Part shown: positions 16,725 to 25,337 of the stretch, piece after piece | Position numbering within the stretch: position 1 is the stretch's first letter | How the letters are laid out: every line of letters starts with the position of its first letter | From: an uncultured Victivallales bacterium | GTDB lineage: Bacteria; Verrucomicrobiota; Lentisphaeria; Oligosphaerales; JAFGRS01 | Direction of reading: 5' to 3' | Length of the DNA: 64,000 bases | Assembly: GCA_903837355.1 (NCBI GenBank) | Contig: CAILUI010000351.1 | Span: 1-64,000 of the forward strand | The notes under the pieces: generated by a model | Told to the model about the DNA's origin: nothing | The model's input: only the letters and a program-made list of their open reading frames with translations | Databases searched by the model: none | Position numbers and translations under genes: made by a program

Positions 16725-16751
16725 GCATATATATGCTGCAACATGTTGCAG
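16725..16751. repeat. two abutting perfect palindromes
   Basis: GCATATATATGC (16725-16736) and CTGCAACATGTTGCAG (16736-16751) are perfect palindromes of 12 and 16 bases that share one base. They lie in an A+T-rich stretch between the oxidoreductase and the lipoprotein gene and look like protein-binding sites. The second has the size and dyad form of sites for HTH repressors. Confidence 0.6.
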
Positions 16752-16903
16752 TTACATTCCTTACAGTTTCTATCATGAAGCGCTCCTGGCCCCGTTTGAC
16801 ACTCGGTGTATGGTCATTACTACAGCCGTAGGGATGGTCGGGAACGCGGGGAGAGCCGGATCCCCCGATTGGCGGCCCATAGAACGTTCGGCAGAGAAGT
16901 GAC

Positions 16904-17416
16904 ATGAGAAAGACGGTTCTATGCATGGCAGTACTCGGCCTGCTCGCCGGGTGCGCAACGCCGAGTGGGACCAGTTGCACTTGGCGTCCTGCCGACATTG
17001 ACCCGGAATCCGGCCGAATCGTCGCAATGTGGATCAAGCACAAACAAGGTGACAAGCCCGTGCTTGTGACGAAGGCCTACGGCATGCTCATCCGCTGGAC
17101 CGAAGAAGAGCGCGGCTTCTTCCTCTTCAACAACAAGTCTCGGGAGTACTTGGGGACAACCGACTTCGACGCATTCCTTGCCTCCCTCCGCACTCTGCCA
17201 CATGGGATCACAATCGAGTGGATCGACACATGCACCGTGCCGAGGTTCACGAAGATGCCGAGAGACGCGCATGAACGCCTGGCGGCCACATTGGCCGGCA
17301 ACAGCCAGAAGACGGAGACCCCATTTTACGCCTGCTATTGCGAGTCAGAAGGCCTGAGATACTTGAAGGCCGAACCACCGGCTGGTGACGACGGGAACCC
17401 CGCACCACAGCCGTAG
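16904..17416 (+). CDS. hypothetical lipoprotein
   Basis: 170 residues. A lipoprotein signal is clear: 'MRKTVLCMAV' then 'LLAGC' with the lipid-bearing Cys at 16. The mature part is hydrophilic with several Cys and no recognised domain. It sits in a 1.3 kb stretch with lower G+C than its neighbours, together with the brnTA pair, suggesting horizontal acquisition. A TTGACA at 16798-16803 may belong to its promoter, but no good -10 follows. Confidence 0.7.
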   Translation: MRKTVLCMAVLGLLAGCATPSGTSCTWRPADIDPESGRIVAMWIKHKQGDKPVLVTKAYGMLIRWTEEERGFFLFNNKSREYLGTTDFDAFLASLRTLPHGITIEWIDTCTVPRFTKMPRDAHERLAATLAGNSQKTETPFYACYCESEGLRYLKAEPPAGDDGNPAPQP

Positions 17417-17468
17417 CGTTCGAGCCCATGGAGACGCCCGGCAAACGGTTGCTGCCTGGTATTTGGTA

Positions 17469-17485
17469 GGTATAGTTAATATACC
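17469..17485 (+). promoter_or_regulatory. brnTA operator candidate
   Basis: GGTATA-GTTAA-TATACC is a perfect inverted repeat with a five-base centre that abuts the brnT ATG (17486). In known brnTA operons the antitoxin represses its own promoter; this dyad is the obvious site. Confidence 0.55.
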
Positions 17486-17746
17486 ATGGACTTCGAGTTC
17501 GACACCAGCAAGAGTGAGTCCAACAAGGCCAAGCACGGGATCGACTTCGTGGCTGCCCAAGCGCTGTGGGATGATCCAGACCTGATCGAGATTCCGGCTC
17601 GGACCACGGACGAACCGCGGTCCCTGGTCATCGGCCTGATCGCGGGCAAGCATTGGTCGGGAGTCATCGCCTATCGCGAGGGACGGATACGGATCATCTC
17701 GGTGCGCCGCTCCCGTAGGGAGGAGATTCAGTTGTATGAAAGCTAG
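17486..17746 (+). CDS. brnT: BrnT-type toxin (RelE-like ribonuclease)
   Basis: 86 residues, the usual BrnT length. The opening 'FEFDTSKSESNKAKHGIDF' region, 'ARTTDEPR' and the C-terminal 'IISVRRSRREE' are typical of BrnT ribonucleases that cut mRNA and inhibit growth until bound by BrnA. It overlaps brnA by 11 bases. Confidence 0.88.
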   Translation: MDFEFDTSKSESNKAKHGIDFVAAQALWDDPDLIEIPARTTDEPRSLVIGLIAGKHWSGVIAYREGRIRIISVRRSRREEIQLYES

Positions 17747-17963
17747 AGAGCTAGAGCAGCGGTTTGACGCCGGAGAGGATATCACTGGCGAACTGGACCT
17801 GTCACAGGCCCGGCGGGTTAACCAAGAGCAGAAGCGAGTGAACGTGGACTTCCCTATCTGGATGGTCCATTCTCTTGATAGGGAAGCGAAGCGCCTGGGG
17901 GTGCCCCGGCAATCACTCATCAAGGTCTGGGTCGCCGAGCGGTTGGAGCATGTCACCTCGTGA
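17736..17963 (+). CDS. brnA: BrnA-type antitoxin, ribbon-helix-helix
   Basis: 75 residues. The C-terminal half ('RVNVDFPIWMVHSLDREAK', 'GVPRQSLIKVWVAERL') is a CopG/BrnA ribbon-helix-helix that binds DNA as a dimer. The N-terminal half should wrap around BrnT. The overlapping start couples its translation to the toxin. Confidence 0.85.
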   Translation: MKARELEQRFDAGEDITGELDLSQARRVNQEQKRVNVDFPIWMVHSLDREAKRLGVPRQSLIKVWVAERLEHVTS

Positions 17964-17981
17964 CTGTCGCGCTCGAACAAC

Positions 17982-18023
17982 AGGCTTCTGCGTCGCCCAC
18001 GAGGAGCGGGTCCGCAGAAGCCT
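17982..18023. terminator. hairpin downstream of brnTA
   Basis: AGGCTTCTGCG (17982-17992) and CGCAGAAGCCT (18013-18023) form a perfect 11-pair stem with a 20-base loop between brnA and the convergent ABC exporter. No U-tract is present; it could end transcription from both sides or mark the island boundary. Confidence 0.45.
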
Positions 18024-18101
18024 CAACGTTGGGGAACAGAGTGGAGCAACTGCCGTAACCGGCGGCAGGGCGGACCCGACCCGTCGGCTACCGCGGCCGG
18101 T

Positions 18102-20018
18102 TCACCCCAGCGCCGCGGCCGCCGAGGGCATGGCCGGACCGCCCAGGCCCGGCGGTGGCCGGGTGCCGCCGTCGGCCGGGGTTTCGTCATCGAGTTTGAA
18201 CTGGGCCCGGTACATTTCGGCGTAGAGGCCGCCACGCTGCAGTAGCTCGTGATGACTGCCCTGTTCGGCGATGCGGCCCTTCTCAAGGACGACGATCTGG
18301 TCGGCCCGCTGTACGGTGGAGAGGCGGTGTGCGATGACGAAGGTGGTGCGGCCCTGCATCAGGCGCTCCAGCGCCGTCTGGATGAGGACCTCAGAGTGGG
18401 TGTCGATCATGCTCGTGGCCTCGTCCAGGATCAGGATGCGGCGATCGGCCAGGACCGCACGGGCGATGGAGAGACGCTGCTTCTGGCCGCCTGAGAGCTT
18501 CACCCCACGTTCGCCGATGAGGGACTCATACTGGTCCGGCAGGTCGGCGACGAACTCATGCGCGTTGGCCGCTTCCGCTGCCGCCCGGACTTGCGCGTCG
18601 CTCGCCTCGGGGCAGGCGTAGCGGATGTTGGCGGCGATGGTGCCGTTGAACAGAAACGGGTCCTGCAGCACGACTCCGATCTGGCGGCGCAGCGAGTCGA
18701 GGGTGAGGTCGCGCAGATCCCGGCCGTCGAGGCTGACCCGGCCCGCGGTGGGGTCGTAGAAGCGCGGGATCAGATTGACCAGGGTGGTCTTACCGGAGCC
18801 GCTGCGCCCCACCAGGGCGATGGTCTGGCCGGGCTGGGCGTGGATGCTGATGTCCTGCAGCACGGGCTGGTGCTCGTCATAGCCGAAAGCGACCTGCTCG
18901 AAGCGCACGTCGCCCGCCACCTGCTGCAGCGCGCCGGCCTCAGGCCGGTTCGCCATGTCCGGCTCCGTGTTCAGCAGTTCTCCGATGCGCTCACCGGCGC
19001 CCAGCGCCTGCAGCACGGTATTGAACATCATGAACAGATGGCCGATGGGCTGGTAGAGCTGCCCGACGTAGGCGCTGAAGGCGAACAGGTCACCCAGGGA
19101 CAGGGCCGGCTGGCGCTGGATCAGCATCCAGCCGCCGACCGCGGTGACGGCGATGGTGCCGAGGCCCTGGACGAAGCCGATGAGGGGGAAGGCCGAGGCC
19201 ATCAGTCCAATCCCCTGCATCTGCTTGTCGAAGACGGCGCGGTTTTCCGTCTCGAAACGGGCGGCTTCCGCGGTTTCGGTGTTAAAGGCCTTGATGACGC
19301 GGATGCCGCTGATGTTGTCCTGTAGTTTGGCGCTCAGCGCGCCGATGCGCTCGCGGACCTCAAAGTAGAGTGGTCGCACCTGTTTGCCGAAACGGTACAT
19401 CAGCAGGAAGAGAAGCGGGACCGGGGCCAGCGCCACCCAGGCCAGGGACGCGTTGAGCGAGAAGAGGATGACGATGGTGATCAGCAGGCCGACGATCTCC
19501 ACCAGGAACTGGTCGCCCACGTGGGTCACCAGCATCTCGGCCGTCTGCACGTCGCCCGTGATGCGCGACATGACGTCGCCGGTCTGGCGCGACTCGTAGA
19601 AGCGCAGCGAGAGCTTCTGCAGGTGGGCGTAGAGCTGACTGCGCAGTTCGCGCACCACTCGCGCCCCGGCGCGCTGCATGATCCGGGTGCGCAGCGAGGA
19701 GATCAGCGCGCCGATGGCACCGGCCGCCAACATGGCGCCGACCACCCAGGCGATGAAGCGGGCCGACTGGTCCCCGAGTTCCGCTGACCACGGGCCCCGC
19801 AGTAATGGGGTCAAACCCTTGTCGACCAAGACCTTGCTCAACAGCGGCTGGCACTTCTGCAGGAGCATGCCCGCGAACACGCAGGAGGTGCCCAGAGCCA
19901 TCGCCCCAAAGTGCGGTCGGAGGAAAGGCCGAAAGGTCTGCCACAGTCGCCGTAACGGCGGTCGTTTGCGCTCCCCCGGCCGAGCGTTGGGGCCCTTGTC
20001 TGGCGTTCCGTGTGGCAC
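18102..20018 (-). CDS. ABC exporter, fused permease and ATPase (MsbA/MDR type)
   Basis: 638 residues. Six membrane helices (about 35-330) are followed by a nucleotide-binding domain with Walker A GRSGSGKT, the signature LSGGQKQR, 'ILDEATSMID' and the H-loop 'IAHRL'. Such half-transporters dimerise and export lipids, drugs or peptides; the substrate cannot be read from the sequence. The start is GTG at 20018 with GGAGGG upstream. It ends with a low-complexity Pro/Gly/Ala tail. It follows the GH51 gene by 34 bases and may share its transcript. Confidence 0.9.
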   Translation of the reverse strand: MPHGTPDKGPNARPGERKRPPLRRLWQTFRPFLRPHFGAMALGTSCVFAGMLLQKCQPLLSKVLVDKGLTPLLRGPWSAELGDQSARFIAWVVGAMLAAGAIGALISSLRTRIMQRAGARVVRELRSQLYAHLQKLSLRFYESRQTGDVMSRITGDVQTAEMLVTHVGDQFLVEIVGLLITIVILFSLNASLAWVALAPVPLLFLLMYRFGKQVRPLYFEVRERIGALSAKLQDNISGIRVIKAFNTETAEAARFETENRAVFDKQMQGIGLMASAFPLIGFVQGLGTIAVTAVGGWMLIQRQPALSLGDLFAFSAYVGQLYQPIGHLFMMFNTVLQALGAGERIGELLNTEPDMANRPEAGALQQVAGDVRFEQVAFGYDEHQPVLQDISIHAQPGQTIALVGRSGSGKTTLVNLIPRFYDPTAGRVSLDGRDLRDLTLDSLRRQIGVVLQDPFLFNGTIAANIRYACPEASDAQVRAAAEAANAHEFVADLPDQYESLIGERGVKLSGGQKQRLSIARAVLADRRILILDEATSMIDTHSEVLIQTALERLMQGRTTFVIAHRLSTVQRADQIVVLEKGRIAEQGSHHELLQRGGLYAEMYRAQFKLDDETPADGGTRPPPGLGGPAMPSAAAALG

Positions 20019-20052
20019 GTATCTCAGCCCTCCCTGGGGGGTACTGTGCGCC

Positions 20053-21558
20053 TCACGGGGTCAGCCGCAGGACATTCCACGAGGCGGGCGGCAGGGCTGC
20101 CGTCAGTCGTCCGGCGGCCAGGGTGGCGCCAGCCTCGGGCCGCGGCACGACGCGGTCCGGGTGGGCGGCGGAGTTCGCCGCCTTGAGGTCGTCATCGCGC
20201 AGCACCGTCCAGTCGACGGCTTGGAAGCGGCCCAGGCCCTGGAGTTCGGCGGTCAGGTCACAGGCTTCCGTGAGGTGCCGGTTGACGGCGAAGACGGTCA
20301 GTGTCCCGGTCTGCGGATCGAGGACGGTGGCGGCGCTGAGATGAGGCGCCTGGCGCACTTCGCGGCAACTGTAGGTCGAACTCTCGACGAGGGAACGCAA
20401 GACGGTCCCGCGGCCGCAGGTCGAGGCGTGCAGCAGCGGCCAGTAGATGGTCTGCCGCCAACTCGGCCCCCGGTCCTCGGTCATCACCGCAGCAATGACA
20501 TTGACGATCTGGGCCAGACAGGCGATGCGGACCCGGTCGGCATGGTTGATCAGGCTGATCAGCATGCCGCCGGCCACCAGGGCGTCCTCCATGGTGTAGA
20601 CGTCCTCCAGGATCGGCGGCGCGACGTCCCAGTCCTTGATGTGGCGCCGCTCGCGGTCGCCGTGCGAGTGGTACCAGACATTCCACTCGTCAAACGAGAG
20701 CATGATCCGCTTCGGGCTGCGACGCTTGGCGGAGACGTAGTCGCAGCAGGCCACGACCTCCTCGATGAAGGCGCTCATCAGGTCGGGCTTGGCCAGGAAG
20801 TTGGCCGTATCGCCGTCCTGATTGCCGAAGTAGGTGTGGATGGAGACGTATTCCACGTGGTCGAAGGTGTGGTCCAGAATGGTCGCTTCCCAGGCGCCGA
20901 AGGTCGACATGCCGCGGCCGCTGGAACCGCAGGCGACCAACTGGATGGAGGGGTCGACCCACTTCATCAGCTTGGCCGCTTCGCAGGCGATCCGGCCGTA
21001 CTCGTCGGCGGTCTTGTGGCCGATCTGCCAGGGTCCGTCCATCTCGTTTCCCAGGCACCAGAGCTTGACGCCATGCGGCCGTTCCCAGCCGTTGGCGCGG
21101 CGGCGGTCGCTCCAGGCCGTGCCGCCGGGGTGGTTGCAGTACTCGACCAGGTTGGCGGCGTCTTCCGGGCCGCGCGTGCCGAGGTTGACGGCGAGCATGG
21201 GTTCCGTGCCCAGGCGCCGGCACCATTCGCAGAACTCGTCGGTACCGAAGTGGTTGGATTCGGTTGATTTCCAGGCCGTTTCAAGGCGCCGGGGCCGCGC
21301 CGCCTGCGGCCCGATCCCGTCTTCCCAGCGGTAGCCGGAGACGAAATTGCCGCCGGGGTAGCGGATGGTGGGCATCTGCAGTTCCCGGAGCAGCGCCAGG
21401 ACGTCGGTGCGGAAGCCCATGTCGTCCGCGGCGGGATGGCCAGGTTCGTAGAGGCCGCCGTAGATGCAGCGCCCCAGGTGTTCGGCGAAGCCGCCGTAGA
21501 GTCGAGGATCGACGCTGGCCAGGGCAAAGGCCGGGTTCAGGATCAGACGTGCCTGCAT
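20053..21558 (-). CDS. alpha-L-arabinofuranosidase, GH51
   Basis: 501 residues, the normal single-domain GH51 length. It would release arabinose from arabinan or arabinoxylan oligosaccharides. The acid/base is E172 in 'CLGNEMDG' and the nucleophile is E291 in 'LSFDEWN'; 'RYPGGNF' near 66-72 is also typical. No signal peptide, so probably cytoplasmic. ATG 21558 has AAGGAG at the right spacing. A longer frame running to 22386 is only the shadow of the ABC ATPase gene. Confidence 0.93.
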   Translation of the reverse strand: MQARLILNPAFALASVDPRLYGGFAEHLGRCIYGGLYEPGHPAADDMGFRTDVLALLRELQMPTIRYPGGNFVSGYRWEDGIGPQAARPRRLETAWKSTESNHFGTDEFCEWCRRLGTEPMLAVNLGTRGPEDAANLVEYCNHPGGTAWSDRRRANGWERPHGVKLWCLGNEMDGPWQIGHKTADEYGRIACEAAKLMKWVDPSIQLVACGSSGRGMSTFGAWEATILDHTFDHVEYVSIHTYFGNQDGDTANFLAKPDLMSAFIEEVVACCDYVSAKRRSPKRIMLSFDEWNVWYHSHGDRERRHIKDWDVAPPILEDVYTMEDALVAGGMLISLINHADRVRIACLAQIVNVIAAVMTEDRGPSWRQTIYWPLLHASTCGRGTVLRSLVESSTYSCREVRQAPHLSAATVLDPQTGTLTVFAVNRHLTEACDLTAELQGLGRFQAVDWTVLRDDDLKAANSAAHPDRVVPRPEAGATLAAGRLTAALPPASWNVLRLTP

Positions 21559-21892
21559 AGGGAGACTCCTTCTCACGCAACCGTGGGCAGCCGCTGGCGT
21601 ACCATACGACCGGAGTCGGGGCTTTGCCTGCTCGGCAGCGCGTCGGGTCGGCAAGGCCACCCCCCGGGAGTACATCCACGGGCCTGTCGAAGGTCCTGCT
21701 GTGTCCGGCAGACGCTGGAGGGCGAAGCTCCCCGGGGGCGTATGCCCCGCTGAGCCGCCGGCCAGCGGCCGGTTCCCCCGGATGCGGCTCACCGCCTGCG
21801 AGCAGGTCCTGCTGGCCAGCAGGATTCGCCATGGGGCGGCTCGACGCCGTCTGTAAGACCCATCGAGGCGCCCGCGGCCATCCTGGCCCCGC
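21559..21892. other. 334-base gap with an 18-base palindrome
   Basis: No gene seen. TCCTGCTGGCCAGCAGGA (21807-21824) is a perfect 18-base palindrome, and a related GGTCCTGCTG occurs at 21693. It lies after the end of the importer operon and before the GH51 gene, all on the minus strand, so it could stop the first transcript or regulate the second. Confidence 0.5.
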
Positions 21893-22606
21893 TCACGCCA
21901 GCCCCAGCAGGCGGCGCGCGGCGAGGCTCGGCGGCGGGGCCGCCTGCAGTTCGGGGAGGGTGCCGACGCAGAGCACTCGTCCGGCCTCCATGATGCCGAC
22001 CTGGGTGGCCACTGAGCGCGTTTCGTCCAGGCTGTGGCAGACGTGGACCGTGGTGATGGCGAAGCGGCGATGGATGTCCTTGAGGGCCGCGCAGACCTCG
22101 CGCCGCGTGGGCTCGTCCAAAGCGCTGACCGGCTCATCCAGCAGCAGCAACTGCGGGCGGGCGCAGAGAGCTCGGGCCAGGGCGACTTTCTGACGTTCGC
22201 CGCCGCTGAGGGTGGTGGGGCGGCGTTCCAGCAAGGGCCGCACCTTGAGAGTGTCGATGATCTCAGCGGCGGCGGCCCGCGCCGGCGCCGGCCGCGGGGC
22301 GCGCGGGCGGGCGGCGAAGGTGATATTGCGGGCGACGGACAGATGCGGAAACAGTGCCGAGGTCTGGGGCACGTAGCCGATGCCACGCCGCCGTGGTGCG
22401 AGGGCCGTCACCTCCTGACCGAAGAGCTGAATCGACCCGGATTGCGGCCTGATCAGGCCACATAACAATTTTACCAATAGGCTTTTGCCGGATCCAGTAG
22501 CGCCCATCAACACCACATACTCACCGGCCTCCACCTGCAGATCGAGGGGGCCGAGGCGGAAGGCGCCGGCGGTCGTCGTCAGCTGGGTTACGGCGAGGGC
22601 CTTCAT
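21893..22606 (-). CDS. ABC importer ATPase, molybdate/tungstate type
   Basis: 237 residues. Walker A GATGSGKS (35-42), signature LSGGERQK and Walker B 'LLLLDEPVSALD' are intact. It is similar to ModC/WtpC/TupC ATPases but lacks the C-terminal TOBE (mop) domain of full-length ModC. Its ATG overlaps the permease stop by four bases. With the permease and two binding proteins it forms an oxyanion importer. Confidence 0.82.
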   Translation of the reverse strand: MKALAVTQLTTTAGAFRLGPLDLQVEAGEYVVLMGATGSGKSLLVKLLCGLIRPQSGSIQLFGQEVTALAPRRRGIGYVPQTSALFPHLSVARNITFAARPRAPRPAPARAAAAEIIDTLKVRPLLERRPTTLSGGERQKVALARALCARPQLLLLDEPVSALDEPTRREVCAALKDIHRRFAITTVHVCHSLDETRSVATQVGIMEAGRVLCVGTLPELQAAPPPSLAARRLLGLA

Positions 22607-23463
22607 GTCCAGGATCTCCCCGGCGCCAGGATATGGACGGCCAGCAGGGCACTTCCCGCCAGGCCCAGCATGAGTAGGGCCAGGGTGAGCGCGACCTCGA
22701 TGTTACCCACGCTGAGCTCAAGCCAGATGCAGGTGGGCATGACCTGTACCCGCGGGCCGGTGCCGATGAAGGCCATGATGGGGCCGAAGACACCGATGGC
22801 GCGGGCCCAGGCCATGACGGCACCCGCCACCAGGCCATTCCGCGCCAGCGGCAAGGTCACGGTCCGGAAGGTCCCCCAGCGGGTGCAGCCCAGGACCATG
22901 GCGACGGCTTCGAGTTCGCGGTCGACGTCGTCGAAGGCAGCCTTGGCGGCACGGATGCAGTAGGGTGCCGACACCAGGAACTGGCAGAGCACGATGCCGA
23001 GACTGGAGACCAGCGACAGGTGCGCCCCAGCCAGGGCCCGTTTGACGGCCATCCCCAGCCCGGTACCGAAGAAGGCGAGGAGTGACACGCCGATGACCAC
23101 CGGCGACACCACGATGGGGACATCCACGAGCGTGTCCAGCAGCGCCCGCCCCGGGAAACGGCAGCGACTCAGGACGTAGCCTACGGGCAGGCTGCAGACG
23201 ACGGTCAGCAGCAAGCTGCACAGTGCCGTGCCGAGGCTCATCATGATGGCAGCGCGGATGGCTGGCCGCGCCAGGATATGCAGCGCGGCGCCGGGGCGCA
23301 TGCCGTGGCTCGCCAGGTACCAGGCGTCGGCGGCCACCAGCAGGATAACCAGCCCGGCGAACAGTGCCGACACCGCCATGCAGAAGACCAGAAACCGCTC
23401 CCTGCCGTCGGCCACGGGCCGCAACACCGAGTCGACGGGCTGGGACGAGCGCCACCAGGTCAC
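22603..23463 (-). CDS. ABC importer permease, molybdate/tungstate type
   Basis: 286 residues with about six membrane helices and the 'EAVAMVLGC' EAA loop that docks the ATPase, as in ModB/TupB. The GTG at 23463 is preferred: AAAGGAGG precedes it and it overlaps the upstream stop (GTGA). The longer frame to 23553 starts inside the previous gene. Confidence 0.82.
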   Translation of the reverse strand: MTWWRSSQPVDSVLRPVADGRERFLVFCMAVSALFAGLVILLVAADAWYLASHGMRPGAALHILARPAIRAAIMMSLGTALCSLLLTVVCSLPVGYVLSRCRFPGRALLDTLVDVPIVVSPVVIGVSLLAFFGTGLGMAVKRALAGAHLSLVSSLGIVLCQFLVSAPYCIRAAKAAFDDVDRELEAVAMVLGCTRWGTFRTVTLPLARNGLVAGAVMAWARAIGVFGPIMAFIGTGPRVQVMPTCIWLELSVGNIEVALTLALLMLGLAGSALLAVHILAPGRSWT

Positions 23464-24269
23464 GGGCGGCCTCCTTTCGCGGTCGGCCTCGCTGGCAGCA
23501 CCGCGGGGGCGGCGCAGCCGTACCCCTGGCTCCGCAGAATGGCCTGGGCACACGGTTCGAGGCAGAACTTCATGAAGTCCCGCGCCCGAGCGGCGTCGTG
23601 GGCGTCAGCCAGAAGGGCCAGCACCACGTGGGCGACAGCACTGGGGTCATCAGGAATGGGCACCCCCTCGACCGCTGGCCCCAAGGCCGCGGCCGTGGCC
23701 TCCCAGACAACCGCGGCATCCACATCATGGACCTTCACCCAGAGGCCCAGTTCGTTGACGGTCAAGCTCTCCTTGGCCCTCAGCGCGAGTGCGTCAACCC
23801 CGGCTTTGGCCAGCAGTTGCGCCGTCACCCGCCCCACCTGGCAGGCCTCGGGATTGCCCACGGCCACCACCACGTCCGGGCGGGCAAAGTCTTGCAGGGA
23901 GGTGATCCTCCGGGGATTGCCTTGGGCGACGATGATGCAGGGGCGCAGGGAGGCCAGTTCGACGCGGTCGATGACACGGCCGGTCAGGCGCTGCAGTTCG
24001 TCAACGTAGAACGCATCGCCGGGCAGGAAGAGATCCGCGACACCCTCCTGCCGGGCGCGGGTCAGAATGATGCCGCTGCCGGCGTAGTCGGGCTCGACGG
24101 CAACCCCGGTTGCCTGCTGGAACGCCGGGAGGATCTCGTCCAGCGCCGGTTTGAGGCCGGCGGCACAGAGCAGGCGCAAGGCAGGGACGGGAGCGGGGCG
24201 CCGGTCGTTGCATCCGCCGGTGAGCAGGACCAGCAGCAGACAGAGGAACTTCGGGACAAGGGGTTTCAC
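23460..24269 (-). CDS. ModA-like substrate-binding lipoprotein (second copy)
   Basis: 269 residues from GTG 24269. Lipobox 'LLTGGC' (Cys 20). The mature part starts 'LRLLCAAGLKPAL', close to the 'AASL' opening of ModA, and has 'YAGSGIILTRARQEGVADLFLPGD', the oxyanion-binding layout. It is followed by the permease with a four-base overlap. It is diverged from the gene just upstream, so the operon has two different binding proteins for one permease. Confidence 0.78.
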   Translation of the reverse strand: MKPLVPKFLCLLLVLLTGGCNDRRPAPVPALRLLCAAGLKPALDEILPAFQQATGVAVEPDYAGSGIILTRARQEGVADLFLPGDAFYVDELQRLTGRVIDRVELASLRPCIIVAQGNPRRITSLQDFARPDVVVAVGNPEACQVGRVTAQLLAKAGVDALALRAKESLTVNELGLWVKVHDVDAAVVWEATAAALGPAVEGVPIPDDPSAVAHVVLALLADAHDAARARDFMKFCLEPCAQAILRSQGYGCAAPAVLPARPTAKGGRP

Positions 24270-24286
24270 GCGGTGCCTCGAGCCCC

Positions 24287-25186
24287 TCACGGTCGGGGAA
24301 TGGCCTGGCCGGCGGTGTACTCCTGACGCAGATGCGCTGCCGTGATGGTGTAGCCCAGGCGCCGGAAGGCGTCCTGGCGCTCGGCGGCGGCGACGAAGCG
24401 CGCAAAGGCCGCGGCGCGGTCCGGCTGGGAGGAACAGGCCAGAGTGGCCACGGTGACACGGACCGGCATCAGCGGGTAGGCCTTGCCCGTGGCGCTGGTC
24501 ACGGTATCGACGTAGGGCTGCGGCAGGCAAGCCGTGATCGCGACCGCCTCCAGCGCGTCGGAGCGCAGGGCCACGACGGCGTCCCAGACGATGGCGGCAT
24601 CGGCATTGCCCATCTTGACGACATTGGCCGCCTGCGAGCCGCTACGATGGGTACTGATGGCTTTCCGGCGGTTGAGTTCCGCGAAGTCGATGCCGGCCTT
24701 GCCGAAAAGGGCCGGCAGCAGGCGGCCCAGGGTGGAGTACTCGTAGTCGGTCAGGAACAGCTCGATCTCGGGGCGCACCAGGTCTTGCAGGCTGTGGATG
24801 GCCTTGGGGTTCCCCTTCGGCACCGCGATGACGGGAGTCAGTTCGGCCACCGTCCAGGCCTCCACTCCAAGTCTGCGGGTCATCAGCATATCGAGGAAGG
24901 GGTCGTGGCAAACGTAGAGGTCGCCCTGTTTCTGCGTTTCGATCAGCGCCAGCAGTGAGCCCGAGTCACCCGTGTTCAACTCCACCGCCTCGCCCGTCGC
25001 CTCGCAGTACTGGGCGGCGAGGCGCTCGAGGATGGGCAGCATGGTGCCCCCGACATGGCAGACTAAGGCCGGCGGCCGCACCACGGCCGCCGCCGGTACG
25101 GCCGCGGGGGGTCGTTTCGGGCAACCGCTGCCGACGGCCGCCAGTGCGATCAGCGCGGCCGTCAGCACTATCCTGGGTTGGTTCAT
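24287..25186 (-). CDS. ModA-like substrate-binding lipoprotein (first copy)
   Basis: 299 residues. Lipobox 'VGSGC' (Cys 22). 'TGDSGSLLALIETQKQGDLYV' corresponds to the SG-binding and 'QGxxAD' region of ModA-type proteins. It is the first gene of the importer operon. The C-terminus ('AAAFARFVAAAERQ') also matches ModA. The ligand (molybdate, tungstate or another oxyanion) is not decidable here. The ATG at 25186 begins the signal peptide. Confidence 0.78.
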   Translation of the reverse strand: MNQPRIVLTAALIALAAVGSGCPKRPPAAVPAAAVVRPPALVCHVGGTMLPILERLAAQYCEATGEAVELNTGDSGSLLALIETQKQGDLYVCHDPFLDMLMTRRLGVEAWTVAELTPVIAVPKGNPKAIHSLQDLVRPEIELFLTDYEYSTLGRLLPALFGKAGIDFAELNRRKAISTHRSGSQAANVVKMGNADAAIVWDAVVALRSDALEAVAITACLPQPYVDTVTSATGKAYPLMPVRVTVATLACSSQPDRAAAFARFVAAAERQDAFRRLGYTITAAHLRQEYTAGQAIPRP

Positions 25187-25337
25187 GTCTCGTGCGCCCT
25201 CGCGGCGACAGCATACACTCGGGTGGTGACTTGCGCCAGGGGCCGTGACTTCCGCAGGTGCCGAGGTCGAAGTTCGGCGAAGTGCCGTTATCTTGACGCA
25301 GAGTTCAGTACCCTGAGTCTTTCTGGAGACCGAGTTG

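Noticed and set aside
20053-22386. 777-residue fusion of GH51 to an N-terminal extension
   Set aside because: The extension is another frame of the ABC ATPase gene; GH51 begins at the ATG 21558 with a good AAGGAG site.
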